From positions 1 to 64,000 of the forward strand of contig JAJFKX010000005.1 in the NCBI GenBank assembly GCA_021772985.1: a DNA stretch of 64,000 bases, written 5' to 3'. Source of the stretch: Gammaproteobacteria bacterium. Lineage in GTDB: Bacteria; Pseudomonadota; Gammaproteobacteria; Xanthomonadales; Wenzhouxiangellaceae. Below the pieces are notes generated by a model. That model was not told the origin of the DNA and did no database searches. It saw only the letters and a list, made by a program, of their open reading frames with translations. Shown one piece after another: positions 17,907 to 27,173 of the stretch (positions within the stretch are counted from its first letter, which is position 1; the number at the start of each line of letters is the position of its first letter). Both the position numbers and the translations under genes were made by a program.

Positions 17907-18407
17907 TTACTTAAGCCTCAGTAACATTATTAAAGTGCCGATTGTCATCAACAGGTAACAAATCAGGGTCCAGGCTGGCATACTCAGCCCCACAAACTGC
18001 CAGTCTACCGTGGCGCAGCTTCCAGAACCATGCAATACGGTTTGCCATACTTCTGCCAGCGGAAAATTCTCCAGCATATAACTAAGCCCTGGGCCACATT
18101 CAGGCACTCTGTCAGGCGGTAGGCTTTGTAACCACAAATGCCTGCCTGCAATCAGGCTGCCGATAATACCGGCTAGAATAACTAGACCGCCATACACCCA
18201 ACGACCTTTCATCCCAGGGTTATGAATTAAACCCACTAAAGCCACACAGGCCATGACAAAAAATGCCACTCGCTGCAAAATACATAACGGACAAGGTTCA
18301 AGTAACAACTGATATTGAACATAATAGGCATAACCCAACAGGGCTGCTACTGCCAGCACCACCAGCGTATACCAGACTCTGGGGCGAAATATTGTACTAA
18401 TTGTCAT
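17907..18407 (-). CDS. dsbB: disulfide bond formation protein DsbB
   Basis: This membrane protein of 166 residues has four predicted helices. The first periplasmic Cys pair is C39-P-L-C42, which passes electrons to ubiquinone. The second pair is C104 in PECGPGLSYML and C131 in GSGSCA, which reoxidises DsbA. Length and Cys spacing fit the family. No dsbA is seen nearby. It is divergent from hutH, with about 118 bases between the starts. Confidence 0.95.
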   Translation of the reverse strand: MTISTIFRPRVWYTLVVLAVAALLGYAYYVQYQLLLEPCPLCILQRVAFFVMACVALVGLIHNPGMKGRWVYGGLVILAGIIGSLIAGRHLWLQSLPPDRVPECGPGLSYMLENFPLAEVWQTVLHGSGSCATVDWQFVGLSMPAWTLICYLLMTIGTLIMLLRLK

Positions 18408-18525
18408 TAAACCTACGCTCCGGTTAAAGGGTTAGATATACTGCACTTTTTGCAGTCCTGCTGACAAGCTGAGAACATAATTGTTCAGTTGATACCGCAT
18501 AAAAGCATAAGGAAACCAGCCAATC

Positions 18526-20007
18526 ATGCAGCAACTTACCATTGCCAATTTTAATAATGATATCCACAGCAGTTTGCAACAGACCCGTGAAAAACCTGAT
18601 CGCCTGCATGCCTCACGCGCACATGTTGAAACCGCCCTGCGGGAGGGTAGCGCCTATTACGGTATTAATACCGGGTTTGGAGTGCTGGCCAACCAACGCA
18701 TCAGCGACGATGCAGTTACTGACCTGCAACGCAATCTGATTCTTAGCCATGCTTGCGGTGTTGGTGAACCAGTGCCGCGACAGATCAGTCGGATGATGCT
18801 TGGACTTAAATTGCATGCCCTGGGGTTGGGGTTTTCAGGTATCTCGTGGCCTACATTCGAATTATTATTGACCTTTTGGGAGCAACAGATCACTCCCTGG
18901 ATACCCAGCCAGGGTAGTTTGGGGGCCTCCGGTGATTTGGCACCACTGGCACATATGGCCTTACCGTTGCTTGGCCGTGGCCGGGTGTGGGACGTCGACA
19001 ATGCCACAATCAGCGGTGAAGTTGCGTTACACCGTTGCCAGCGCAAACCGGTTACTTTAGCTGCTAAAGACGGACTGGCATTGATCAACGGCACCCAGTT
19101 AATGAGCGCTTATGGTGTGTATGTACTACAACAGGCTTTAACCTTGGTCGCTAATGCTGATTTGCTCGCTGCGATGAGTCTTGAGGCCCTGCAGGGCAGT
19201 GCGCAGCCATTTGATCAACGAGTCCATGCACTGCGCCCGCATCCTGGCCAGCAACAGGTGGCAGATAATATCCGCAGATTACTGGAAGGCAGTGAAATAC
19301 TGGATTCACACCGTGATTGCGGCAAGGTTCAGGATCCTTACAGTCTGCGCTGTGTACCACAGGTACATGGCGCCAGCCGGCAGGCCATTGCGCATGCAAT
19401 AGAAGTGTTTGAGATTGAAATCAATTCGGTTACCGATAACCCCCTGGTTATGAGTAATGGTGATATCGTATCTGCCGGTAATTTTCATGGCCAGCCTCTG
19501 GCGCTGGCACTAGACTACACCGCAATTGCTCTGGCAGAACTTGCCAGCATTTCTGAACGGCGGACATATTTATTGCTGGAAGGTCATGATGGTTTACCGC
19601 GCCTGTTGATGGAAGATACCGGTGTCAATTCAGGCTTCATGATTCCGCAATATACCGCTGCTGCACTGGTTTCGGAAAATAAAGTGTTATGTCACCCGGC
19701 CAGTGTTGACTCAATTCCATCCAGCCTGGGACAGGAAGACCATGTCAGCATGGGTTCGATCAGCGCGCTCAAACTGTTACAAGTGCTTAAAAATACAGAA
19801 CGGGTACTGGCTATTGAATTATTGACTTCTGCCCAGGCACTGGATTTTCGGTTGCCCTTAAAGCCTGGTGCCGATGTCGCTCAAGCGCACGCCACAATGC
19901 GCCAACATGTCACTCATGCCGATTCTGATTACGAAGTAGGCAGCGATATTGAATGTTGCGCAGAATTGCTGCGCAACAACAGCTTGTTGCCAAAATCTAT
20001 TAGCTAA
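18526..20007 (+). CDS. hutH: histidine ammonia-lyase
   Basis: This 493-residue enzyme converts histidine to urocanate and ammonia, the first step of histidine breakdown. The self-forming MIO cofactor triad is A134-S135-G136 in GSLGASGDLAPLAHM. Other conserved blocks are YGINTGFGVLAN, NGTQLMSAYGVY, QDPYSLRCVPQVHGA, NPLVM with GNFHGQPLA, and SSLGQEDHVSMG. No hutU, hutI or hutC is next to it in this window, so the rest of the pathway lies elsewhere or is missing. It converges with the FGE-fold gene. Confidence 0.96.
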   Translation: MQQLTIANFNNDIHSSLQQTREKPDRLHASRAHVETALREGSAYYGINTGFGVLANQRISDDAVTDLQRNLILSHACGVGEPVPRQISRMMLGLKLHALGLGFSGISWPTFELLLTFWEQQITPWIPSQGSLGASGDLAPLAHMALPLLGRGRVWDVDNATISGEVALHRCQRKPVTLAAKDGLALINGTQLMSAYGVYVLQQALTLVANADLLAAMSLEALQGSAQPFDQRVHALRPHPGQQQVADNIRRLLEGSEILDSHRDCGKVQDPYSLRCVPQVHGASRQAIAHAIEVFEIEINSVTDNPLVMSNGDIVSAGNFHGQPLALALDYTAIALAELASISERRTYLLLEGHDGLPRLLMEDTGVNSGFMIPQYTAAALVSENKVLCHPASVDSIPSSLGQEDHVSMGSISALKLLQVLKNTERVLAIELLTSAQALDFRLPLKPGADVAQAHATMRQHVTHADSDYEVGSDIECCAELLRNNSLLPKSIS

Positions 20008-20053
20008 CCAGGTATCCGGTCATGCCAGTAGCCGAAACCGGGTATTGGCCTTT

Positions 20054-22261
20054 CTATAAGTCTCTGGCCAAGCGGATACCTACCCGTGGACCACGAACCT
20101 GCATACGCGCTGAAATCCGCATCGCCGATCGGCTCTGTACCGGGGTACTGCTCCAATCAGCGCCCCGCACCACCCGTGATTCACAACCAGCATTAATCCA
20201 GGCAGAACCATCCGTTGGTGCACGATTGTAATTTACATGCCAGCAATCAGCAGCCCATTCTTTGACGTTGCCGTTAATATCGAATAATCCGAATGGATTG
20301 GCCTGCATATTTGCTACCGGCGCAGGTCCCCAGTAACCATCTTCGTAATTTTCGAAAGAATCGTTCCAGCGGCGGCGGGATGATGATATATCCCCGGAGC
20401 CGGTTACATTCTCAGTATCATCCTGGTTTGGGCTATCATCCCCCCACCAATATGCCGTCTGGGTATCACCACGAATGGCGTATTCCAATTCAGCTTCACT
20501 GGGCAGGCGGTATTGCCTTTGGGTTACATCAGCCAACCATTGGGCATAGGCGTTGGCATCATTCCAGGAAACGTGCACAACCGGCATGTCATCTTCTGCC
20601 CGGCCACCCGAATAATCATTTTGCCAGCTCATATCACCAGTCCCTAACCGGCCGCTGTCTTCATCATAATAGGATGACTCACGCAGCCGTTCGGCATCGG
20701 TACGGTACCCGGAGCTCTGGATAAAACGACGAAACTCCTCAACTGTAATCTCGCGTTGCGATAGCGCAAAACCACGCTCAAATGTCACCCTGAAACGCGG
20801 GCTTTCACTGTCGCGTCTGCCTGCTTCAGAATCGGGTGAGCCCATCATAAAGCCACCAGCGGGCAAAACCATCATAACCGGCCCCTGAGCGCTTCCACCG
20901 GCATAGCTGTCCCTGAATACCTGACCAGGAACCATACCACCATATTGGCGCACATCGGCGATACTCTGTCGCAACCGTTCGGCCGATTGATCTGCATTAC
21001 CCAAAGCAATCAAGTCATTTAACAACTGCTCAGCCTGGTCCAGATTCCCGGCATCCAGGGCCGCTCGTGATTGATCCTCCAAATCCGCCGCATGTGCCTG
21101 GCGTTGATCTACCAGTGCTTGACGAGCAGCATCAACATCTGCGTTGCCTGCCAGTGCTTCAATCTGATCCAGCAAACTTGAAGCCTGCTCAAAATCCAAA
21201 CTGGTTGCCAATGTATCTGCCTGATCCAATAAACGCTGCTGAAGCTCATCACGACTGGCCAGTGCCTGCGCATTGGTGGCATCAATGGCCAGAATCTGGT
21301 TCAGATAGGCCAGCGCATTGTCATCATCAGGTTCTAATAAACGATCATCTACAAAAGCCTGATCCAATTGCGCTTGTAAAGTCTGCAGCTGGAGCAAGCT
21401 TTGTAACTGAGTCTGCCGCGCAGTCAAACCTGCACGATTGCCATCCAATGCTGTAATAGCAGCGATATAAGCTGCTGCCTGCTGGATATCACCACTGGTC
21501 AGATTGGCATCTGCGCGTTGCTCGATGACTAATAGCACCGTCTCCAATCGGCCAGCCACTTCCAGAGAATTCGTGCTGTTGGCTTGATCAATTAATACCT
21601 GTTGTAACTGATTGTTCAACTGCGTATCGGGAACTTGTACGTCAATGGTTGGTTGCTGCTGAATATTCAGGCCTTGTGGAATATCCAAAGTCCACTCGGT
21701 TCCTGGATCGCGAGTCACATCACCCAGCCTGCGAATTTGACGGCGTGGAGTGGTAGCCGTGTCAGCATCAGTGGCGTCCTGACTGCCATCACCGGCAGCT
21801 GTGTCATTACTGCCATCAATAACAGCCGGCACAGATGCATCATCAGCACCAGTGATTGCAGTGTTGTCGACGCTTGCCGAACTCGTATCAACGTCACCGG
21901 CACCGGCACCGGTATTAGCGTCATCGTCAGCACCACCTGGAGCAGTCTCAGCATCACTAGGTACATCCGTGCTGGTATCAGCTGTTTCGCCACCATCAGC
22001 AGTTGCAGGCACAGACACACCCTCGTCACTGGCCGCATCACTGATTCCGGGTGTGGTTGCATCAGCTGTTCCCGTGCCGTCATCCGCGGGCACACCGGCA
22101 GCTATTGCCTCATCATCCACACCGGATGCCGTGGTATCCGTATTCCCGGTAGCAGAGTCGACAGCCGTATCTGCGACCTGATTGTCGCTGTTATCGGCAT
22201 CCTGTCCCTGAACTGACCCCGCGATACTAAGCAGTATCACTAAAATTAATAATTTTTGCAT
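20054..22261 (-). CDS. exported protein with C-terminal formylglycine-generating-enzyme (SUMF1) fold
   Basis: This 735-residue protein has a signal peptide (LLILVILLSIAGSVQG). Residues 20-170 are an extremely Ala-, Asp-, Thr- and Gly-rich acidic tract. Residues 180-450 are predicted helical and coiled, with TPR-like LDAGNLDQAEQLLNDLIA repeats. The FGE-sulfatase domain covers about 480-735, with MMVLPAGGFMMGSPDSE, PVVHVSWNDANAYAQWLA, YRLPSEAELEYAIRG, NPFGLFDINGNVKEWAAD and the closing GPRVGIRLARDL. Bacterial members often bind rather than modify other proteins; the copper-binding Cys pair of true FGE is not evident, so I expect a structural or binding role. It is convergent with hutH and divergent from rnd. 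Confidence 0.85.
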   Translation of the reverse strand: MQKLLILVILLSIAGSVQGQDADNSDNQVADTAVDSATGNTDTTASGVDDEAIAAGVPADDGTGTADATTPGISDAASDEGVSVPATADGGETADTSTDVPSDAETAPGGADDDANTGAGAGDVDTSSASVDNTAITGADDASVPAVIDGSNDTAAGDGSQDATDADTATTPRRQIRRLGDVTRDPGTEWTLDIPQGLNIQQQPTIDVQVPDTQLNNQLQQVLIDQANSTNSLEVAGRLETVLLVIEQRADANLTSGDIQQAAAYIAAITALDGNRAGLTARQTQLQSLLQLQTLQAQLDQAFVDDRLLEPDDDNALAYLNQILAIDATNAQALASRDELQQRLLDQADTLATSLDFEQASSLLDQIEALAGNADVDAARQALVDQRQAHAADLEDQSRAALDAGNLDQAEQLLNDLIALGNADQSAERLRQSIADVRQYGGMVPGQVFRDSYAGGSAQGPVMMVLPAGGFMMGSPDSEAGRRDSESPRFRVTFERGFALSQREITVEEFRRFIQSSGYRTDAERLRESSYYDEDSGRLGTGDMSWQNDYSGGRAEDDMPVVHVSWNDANAYAQWLADVTQRQYRLPSEAELEYAIRGDTQTAYWWGDDSPNQDDTENVTGSGDISSSRRRWNDSFENYEDGYWGPAPVANMQANPFGLFDINGNVKEWAADCWHVNYNRAPTDGSAWINAGCESRVVRGADWSSTPVQSRSAMRISARMQVRGPRVGIRLARDL

Positions 22262-22379
22262 ACCTCATTCCCTGCTGAACTGGTCGAGACTTAGGTCTTA
22301 TTCCCCGCTCGGGGATGAAAGATAATACACTGATGTAGCCTTCACAAGTTATTCACAACGCAAATAATCAAACTAAACC

Positions 22380-23534
22380 ATGGAAATCAGCCAGGATCGC
22401 CTAATAAATGCTCAATCTGCCACTCTGAAACCGGTCTGGATTGATACTCAAAGCGGGTTGGCCAGAGCAGCTAAAGCCTGGTCTCGACAACCCATACTCG
22501 CGATTGATACAGAATTTGTCCGTGAGCGCACTTATTTCGCTAAATTTGGATTGGTGCAGATTTCCGATGCACAAACCGTTTGGTTGGTGGATGTACCGGC
22601 ATTAACTAACCTGAATCCATTGGCTGATACTTTAACTGATGCCAATATTATCAAGATACTACACGGTGGGGGGGAAGATTTGGACATTTTCCAGCAGCGG
22701 CTGGGGTTGCTCCCGACTCCGCTGTTTGATAGTCAGGTTGCTGCTGCCATGCTGGGTTATTCATTACAACTGGCTTATGAGCACTTGATCAATGAATTAT
22801 TGCCGTTGCATCTGGATAAAGGACCATCACGAAGCAATTGGTTGCAACGCCCGTTAAGCGATGAACAAATTTTGTATGCAGCCAATGATGTTGCCTATTT
22901 ACCACTGGCCGTGGAGATTTTGCATACCAGGCTAATCGCTAATAGCAGGTTGGAATGGCACCAACAGGACATGCGCAACCTACTGACCCTGGCGCAACAA
23001 CCCGTGGATGTTGATCGATTGTATTTACGAGTAAAAGGCGCGGGCCGCTTGACCGGCATAGGACTGGCTTGCCTGCAACGCCTGACTGTATGGCGTGATC
23101 AACAGGCCCAACTACATGACCTTCCACGCAGCTTCGTTATCACAGACCACGAACTGGTTTCCGTAGCAGAGTTGGCCGCAGGCCAGCCTTCGATTACTGC
23201 TGATGATATCAAAGCACTGGGTAACATACACCCAAAAGCTATCCGCCGTTATGCTCAATCAATGGCTGAATTGTTGCAACCCAAACCTGACAAACCGCTG
23301 CCGGAATTTCCAGGCCGACCGGACGCTGAGCAACGCAAGCAACTAGCCGGCATGCAGGCAGTTGTCAGTTCCATCGCTATGCAATTGGACATAGAACCCA
23401 CATTACTAGCCAGCAAACGTGTATTACAATCCATCCAAAACAACCATCTGAAGACTGCTTCCAACAGTCGTTTGGATGGTTGGCGAGGGCAACTGCTTAA
23501 TTCAAAATTGGATGCAGTGCTTAACCATACTTGA
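22380..23534 (+). CDS. rnd: ribonuclease D
   Basis: This 384-residue 3'-5' exoribonuclease takes part in tRNA 3' end maturation. The DEDDy catalytic residues are D43 and E45 (AIDTEFVRER), D100 (GGGEDLDIF), and Y166 with D170 (LYAANDVAYLP), at the same spacing as in E. coli RNase D. Two HRDC-like helical regions follow; the first contains LQRLTVWRDQQAQ and the second EQRKQLAGMQAVVSS. It is divergent from the FGE-fold gene. The next gene starts 7 bases after its stop, so they probably form one transcript that ends before tRNA-Arg. Confidence 0.95.
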   Translation: MEISQDRLINAQSATLKPVWIDTQSGLARAAKAWSRQPILAIDTEFVRERTYFAKFGLVQISDAQTVWLVDVPALTNLNPLADTLTDANIIKILHGGGEDLDIFQQRLGLLPTPLFDSQVAAAMLGYSLQLAYEHLINELLPLHLDKGPSRSNWLQRPLSDEQILYAANDVAYLPLAVEILHTRLIANSRLEWHQQDMRNLLTLAQQPVDVDRLYLRVKGAGRLTGIGLACLQRLTVWRDQQAQLHDLPRSFVITDHELVSVAELAAGQPSITADDIKALGNIHPKAIRRYAQSMAELLQPKPDKPLPEFPGRPDAEQRKQLAGMQAVVSSIAMQLDIEPTLLASKRVLQSIQNNHLKTASNSRLDGWRGQLLNSKLDAVLNHT

Positions 23535-23541
23535 GGATTTG

Positions 23542-24423
23542 ATGATGCCCATAATACGACCCCTGATACTAACGCTATACCTATTGCCATTATCCAGCGC
23601 CTGGGCACAGTATGAGCTGCCTGGTACGGATATCTGGATGTTACACATCAAAGATAACCAGGTTACCCAGGTAATTCCGGCAGTACAACGTCCCGGTTAT
23701 GACAATCAGCCTGCTTTCAGCAATGACGGCCAATGGCTATATTATACTCAAGGCGATTTGGCGGATGATGAACTGGGTTATACCGACATCTGGCGTGTCA
23801 ACCTGACAACCGGCGCTTACAACCAGGTTACCTCTACCCCCATTAGTGAATTTTCCCCATTGCCTCTTCCCAATGCACCAGGTGTATCAGTGGTGCGAGT
23901 ACAGACCGACGGCAGCCAGGAATTATGGTCAATCTTTATCGATTCAGAACGCCCTGATCAACGGATTATCAGCGCTGAACCGGTCGGCTATCATGCCTGG
24001 CTGGATACCGACCAACTGGCCTTGTTTGTACTTGGCAACCCCGAGCAGGGGCAAACCAACCGACTGGAATTGTGGCACACCTCAACCGATAGCGGCCAGC
24101 GACTGGCTGATAATATCGGACGCGGTTTACAGACCGACCGCAATGGCGAGTTGTTTTACGTACAAAACCCTTCAAAAATCATGCACCTGCAGCCTGGCAA
24201 AGAACCCAGGCCAGTTATCGGTTTATATGAGAACGGGCAGGATTTTGGTTTAGGCCCCAACCACAGCTTATGGCACGGCGCCGGCAGCAAGGTTTACCGG
24301 TATGCTCCGGGTGATGAACATTGGCAATTGATGGTTGATCTGCAGCAATTCGGTTTGCATGGCATTACCAGGGTTATGGTTAATCCAGCCGGTGACCAAG
24401 TAGCCGTTGTGATTAATGAATAA
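23542..24423 (+). CDS. exported beta-propeller-like protein (TolB/WD40-like repeats)
   Basis: This protein of 293 residues starts at an ATG preceded by GAGG with 5 bases between. The longer open frame starts inside rnd and is rejected. A signal peptide (LILTLYLLPLSSAWA) is followed by PD40-type repeats such as NQPAFSNDGQWLYYTQGD and TDIWRVNLTTGAYNQVT, which are typical blades of TolB-like propellers. No catalytic motif is visible. It probably binds a ligand or protein in the periplasm. It lies 7 bases after rnd. Confidence 0.75.
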   Translation: MMPIIRPLILTLYLLPLSSAWAQYELPGTDIWMLHIKDNQVTQVIPAVQRPGYDNQPAFSNDGQWLYYTQGDLADDELGYTDIWRVNLTTGAYNQVTSTPISEFSPLPLPNAPGVSVVRVQTDGSQELWSIFIDSERPDQRIISAEPVGYHAWLDTDQLALFVLGNPEQGQTNRLELWHTSTDSGQRLADNIGRGLQTDRNGELFYVQNPSKIMHLQPGKEPRPVIGLYENGQDFGLGPNHSLWHGAGSKVYRYAPGDEHWQLMVDLQQFGLHGITRVMVNPAGDQVAVVINE

Positions 24424-24534
24424 GCTGGTAACATTCAAGACCTTTCCCGTAGGGTGCAATGCGCTGCGCTTATTTCACCCTATAAAACTGGCAACATCGT
24501 TTAATCCGCATTACCATTTACAGTTTCAAACGGA

Positions 24535-24611
24535 GTCCTCGTAGCTCAGCTGGATAGAGCAAGCGCCTCCTAAGCGCTAGGTCGCAGGTTCGACTCCTGC
24601 CGAGGACGCCA
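24535..24611 (+). tRNA. tRNA-Arg (anticodon CCT)
   Basis: A full cloverleaf of 77 bases: acceptor GTCCTCG with CGAGGAC, D stem GCTC with GAGC, anticodon stem AGCGC with GCGCT around loop CTCCTAA (anticodon CCT at 24569-24571), and T stem GCAGG with CCTGC around TTCGACT. The 3' CCA is encoded. It reads AGG codons. Confidence 0.97.
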
Positions 24612-24626
24612 ACACCCGGTAAACAT

Positions 24627-25178
24627 TTACCCGGACTGTGCACGTATGTTTACTTTGCTGTTTCGCCAACGCAGGATAAATAACCGGTATGGCCCCAATA
24701 ACAGCAACGCCAGTACCAATTTAACAGCGTAATCACCAATCGCCCAACTCACCCAGGGCAAACCAGTGCCATAAAACGCCAGTGCAAAAAACCAACCGGT
24801 ATCAAGTAAGGAACCAATAGTGCTGGACAATAACGGTGCGCGCCACCAGCGGCCGTGGCGAAGTCGGTCAAACAATTGCACGTCCAATAATTGTGCCAGT
24901 AAAAAAGCGCTGCCGGAGGCTACGGCAATACGTGGTGTAGCCAGTATTGATGACAACAGTACAGCAACGGCAAAACCTACCCAGACCACTTTGCGGGCAG
25001 TCTGCGCGCCGAATCGCCGGTTGGTTAAATCAGTAATCAAAAAAGAAACCGGATACGTTAGCGCCCCCCAGGTCAGCCAGTTATTGATGGGATATTGCAC
25101 CAGCACATTGGCACTGACCACAATCATTACCATTGCCGTCGACAACCAGAATATGCTGAGTTTTTTAGGGTTCATCAT
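24627..25178 (-). CDS. yhhQ: queuosine precursor transporter, YhhQ/VUT family
   Basis: This membrane protein of 183 residues has six hydrophobic segments. It starts MMNPKKLSIFWLSTAMVMIV and contains the family segment TYPVSFLITDLTNRRFG, then ARKVVWVGF and ASGSAFLLAQLLDV. YhhQ proteins take up preQ0/preQ1-type precursors for queuosine in tRNA. A longer open frame reaches back into the PhyH gene and is rejected, because homology begins at this double ATG. The start overlaps the end of the PhyH gene by about 14 bases. It converges with tRNA-Arg. Confidence 0.88.
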   Translation of the reverse strand: MMNPKKLSIFWLSTAMVMIVVSANVLVQYPINNWLTWGALTYPVSFLITDLTNRRFGAQTARKVVWVGFAVAVLLSSILATPRIAVASGSAFLLAQLLDVQLFDRLRHGRWWRAPLLSSTIGSLLDTGWFFALAFYGTGLPWVSWAIGDYAVKLVLALLLLGPYRLFILRWRNSKVNIRAQSG

Positions 25179-25950
25179 TACCAACATCCAGCAACTCAAT
25201 TTCCGGCATGGCTGCCGAACGCGTACCCGACAACGGTAAATTGCCGGCTGCGCGGTAGCTGTATACCAAGGCCAGCTTAGGTGTATCTGTTTGGTTACGG
25301 CCAGCTGCATGCAGCAAACCACTGTGAAATAGCAATACATCACCAGGCTCGAGTTCTGCACGCAATGCCTGATGCATCAACGCCCGATTTTCCGGCAAGT
25401 CGGTTCTTAAAAAACTGGCCTGATCAAAGCGGGGTTTATCCAGTGTCAATAAATGGCTACCGGGAATTAACCGCATACAACCATTGCGTGCTGTTTCCTG
25501 TCCCAGCGCCAGCCATACAGTGACCAAAGCATTCTGCTGAAAACGCCAATAACGAAAATCCTGATGCCACATGGTACTGCTGGAAAACATCGGGTGTTTA
25601 GTCATCACACAGTTATGATGCGCCTGCACCAGATAAATCTGATTACTGTTTAGCAATGTTTTCACCGTATGAATCAAATCAGGATGCCTGCCCCATTGGG
25701 CAAAGCCTTTATCCCGCTGATAAGCGTGCAGTAATCGCCTGACAGTATTGCCTCCCTGCCCGGCCCGACTGGAAGGCGCGCCTGGATAGGCTACATCAGC
25801 TTCATATTCAACCGGTGCCACAACAGTCTCTAATTGCTGTTCTGCTACGTTCCGCAATACCTTCACCTGGGCTTCAGCTGCCATCTGGCGTACTATCAGA
25901 TAACCTTGAGTATCGAAAAACTGTTTTTCTGTGTTAGCAAGTTTTTCCAT
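25165..25950 (-). CDS. phytanoyl-CoA dioxygenase (PhyH)-family iron/2-oxoglutarate oxygenase
   Basis: The protein has 261 residues from this start. The metal-binding H-x-D is in MWHQDFRYWRF and the distal His is in LLFHSGLLHAAGRN; a basic residue near SYRAAGNLPLSG could hold 2-oxoglutarate. These are the marks of the PhyH family, which hydroxylates or halogenates varied small molecules; the substrate is unknown. An ATG 51 bases upstream (ending at 26001) is in frame. Neither start has a clear ribosome binding site. I prefer the inner one because the outer one leaves only 14 bases before the divergent hydrolase start. Confidence 0.82.
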   Translation of the reverse strand: MEKLANTEKQFFDTQGYLIVRQMAAEAQVKVLRNVAEQQLETVVAPVEYEADVAYPGAPSSRAGQGGNTVRRLLHAYQRDKGFAQWGRHPDLIHTVKTLLNSNQIYLVQAHHNCVMTKHPMFSSSTMWHQDFRYWRFQQNALVTVWLALGQETARNGCMRLIPGSHLLTLDKPRFDQASFLRTDLPENRALMHQALRAELEPGDVLLFHSGLLHAAGRNQTDTPKLALVYSYRAAGNLPLSGTRSAAMPEIELLDVGNDEP

Positions 25951-26015
25951 TAGCAAATAATAAAATTGATTAGCAGTTAATATTTTATCTTGAGAATGCA
26001 TTGTCTTGGCAGTCT

Positions 26016-26966
26016 ATGAGCTTAACCACATTAATTCTTGCTGGTGCACTGATGGCTATTGTCGCCGGTATTTTACTGTGGTACTGGGCCACGCCCATTG
26101 CACTTTGGTTTCGCTTTCTGGAAAGACGCCACGGCCGCATGCATTCCGGATGGTTGAGTATCCAACGCCGGGCTCTGCATGTATTGTACCGGCCACCAGA
26201 TGGTATCCATCAACCACAAACCGTGCTTTTGCTGCATGGCCTGGGTGGTGACTCCGATCATTGGTGCCTGTTATCAGCAGAGTTACCGAAACATCTGCAG
26301 TTAATTGCACCGGATCTGCCTGGTTTTGGCGCCAGCCAGGCACCGGAATGTGACATCAGTGGAACCAAACAGGCCGCCGCCTGGTTGGCAGCATTATTAC
26401 AGGAGTTGAATATTCCTGCATGCCATGTCATTGGTAATTCGATGGGTGGCTACCTGGCCGCGCAACTCGCTCATGATTATCCAGACAAAGTGCTCAGCCT
26501 GTGGTTGCTGGCCCCGGGCGGACTTCGAGACGTGCCGCACAGTGACGTCATGAATGAGGTCGCCGCTGATCAACCAAACCCTCTGGTTGTAACCAGTTTG
26601 ACGCAACAAAAAAGGCTGTTCCAGCTAACCATGCATCGCTGGCTATGGCTCCCGGAGGCCATGCATCGCTGGCTGGCGCGCCGGGCACGCCGTCAGGCAA
26701 AACATTGCCAAGCCTGTTTTGATGCGATGCGCTATCACTCACCACAGCTGGAGAGTCTCGCCCCTGAAATCAATCAGCCGGTTTTACTTACCTGGGGTGA
26801 AAATGATCGTGTCCTGCATCCCGACGGTGTTAAGGTTTTGCAGCAATTGACCCCCAATATTGAAACCCAGGTGTTGGAACGCACCGGCCACTTACCAATG
26901 CTGGAACGGCCGCGGTTGTGTGCCAATCGCTACACAGAGTTTTTGAATAGCCTGAATAACCAATAA
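26016..26966 (+). CDS. alpha/beta hydrolase with N-terminal membrane anchor
   Basis: This protein of 316 residues has one N-terminal membrane segment (TLILAGALMAIVAGILLWYW) and an alpha/beta hydrolase domain. The oxyanion region is LLLHGLGGDSDHW, the nucleophile Ser is in VIGNSMGGYLAAQ, the acid Asp is in WGENDRVLHPDG, and the His is in TGHLPMLERP. It could be a lipase, esterase or C-C hydrolase facing either side of the membrane. The start is an ATG 15 bases inside a longer TTG frame, which would overlap the divergent PhyH start. Confidence 0.85.
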   Translation: MSLTTLILAGALMAIVAGILLWYWATPIALWFRFLERRHGRMHSGWLSIQRRALHVLYRPPDGIHQPQTVLLLHGLGGDSDHWCLLSAELPKHLQLIAPDLPGFGASQAPECDISGTKQAAAWLAALLQELNIPACHVIGNSMGGYLAAQLAHDYPDKVLSLWLLAPGGLRDVPHSDVMNEVAADQPNPLVVTSLTQQKRLFQLTMHRWLWLPEAMHRWLARRARRQAKHCQACFDAMRYHSPQLESLAPEINQPVLLTWGENDRVLHPDGVKVLQQLTPNIETQVLERTGHLPMLERPRLCANRYTEFLNSLNNQ

Positions 26967-27173
26967 TAAAACCCTATTGGCCATGGCTTGATCAAAATCA
27001 TGGTGCTGTAACTCTGTGCTTACGGCAACGCTCGTTGGGTACCGCAAGCGTTAATGGTGAGCGAGTGGTGACAACATAGTAAGCAAATCTCTTACAAAAG
27101 TGATGACCAATCGCTGCTACCCAATACTGCCGATGTTACATAGCATAGCCACTCACTCAACTGGATATGCAGC
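26967..27173 (+). repeat. structured non-coding region before the REP-associated transposase gene
   Basis: Several inverted repeats are packed into about 200 bases: AACGCT at 27027-27032 with AGCGTT at 27047-27052, and GAGCGAGTGG at 27059-27068 with CCACTCACTC at 27149-27158 (9 of 10 paired). There is no reading frame of interest. Such structures can be REP-like targets of the neighbouring transposase, but I see no second copy in the window. Confidence 0.4.

Noticed and set aside
21635-22216. Plus-strand open frame of 193 codons, Ser/Ile-rich
   Set aside because: It is a by-product of the low-complexity acidic tract of the FGE-fold gene on the other strand.
25179-25361. N-terminal extension of the YhhQ transporter
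   Set aside because: It lies inside the PhyH gene and shows no membrane or family features.
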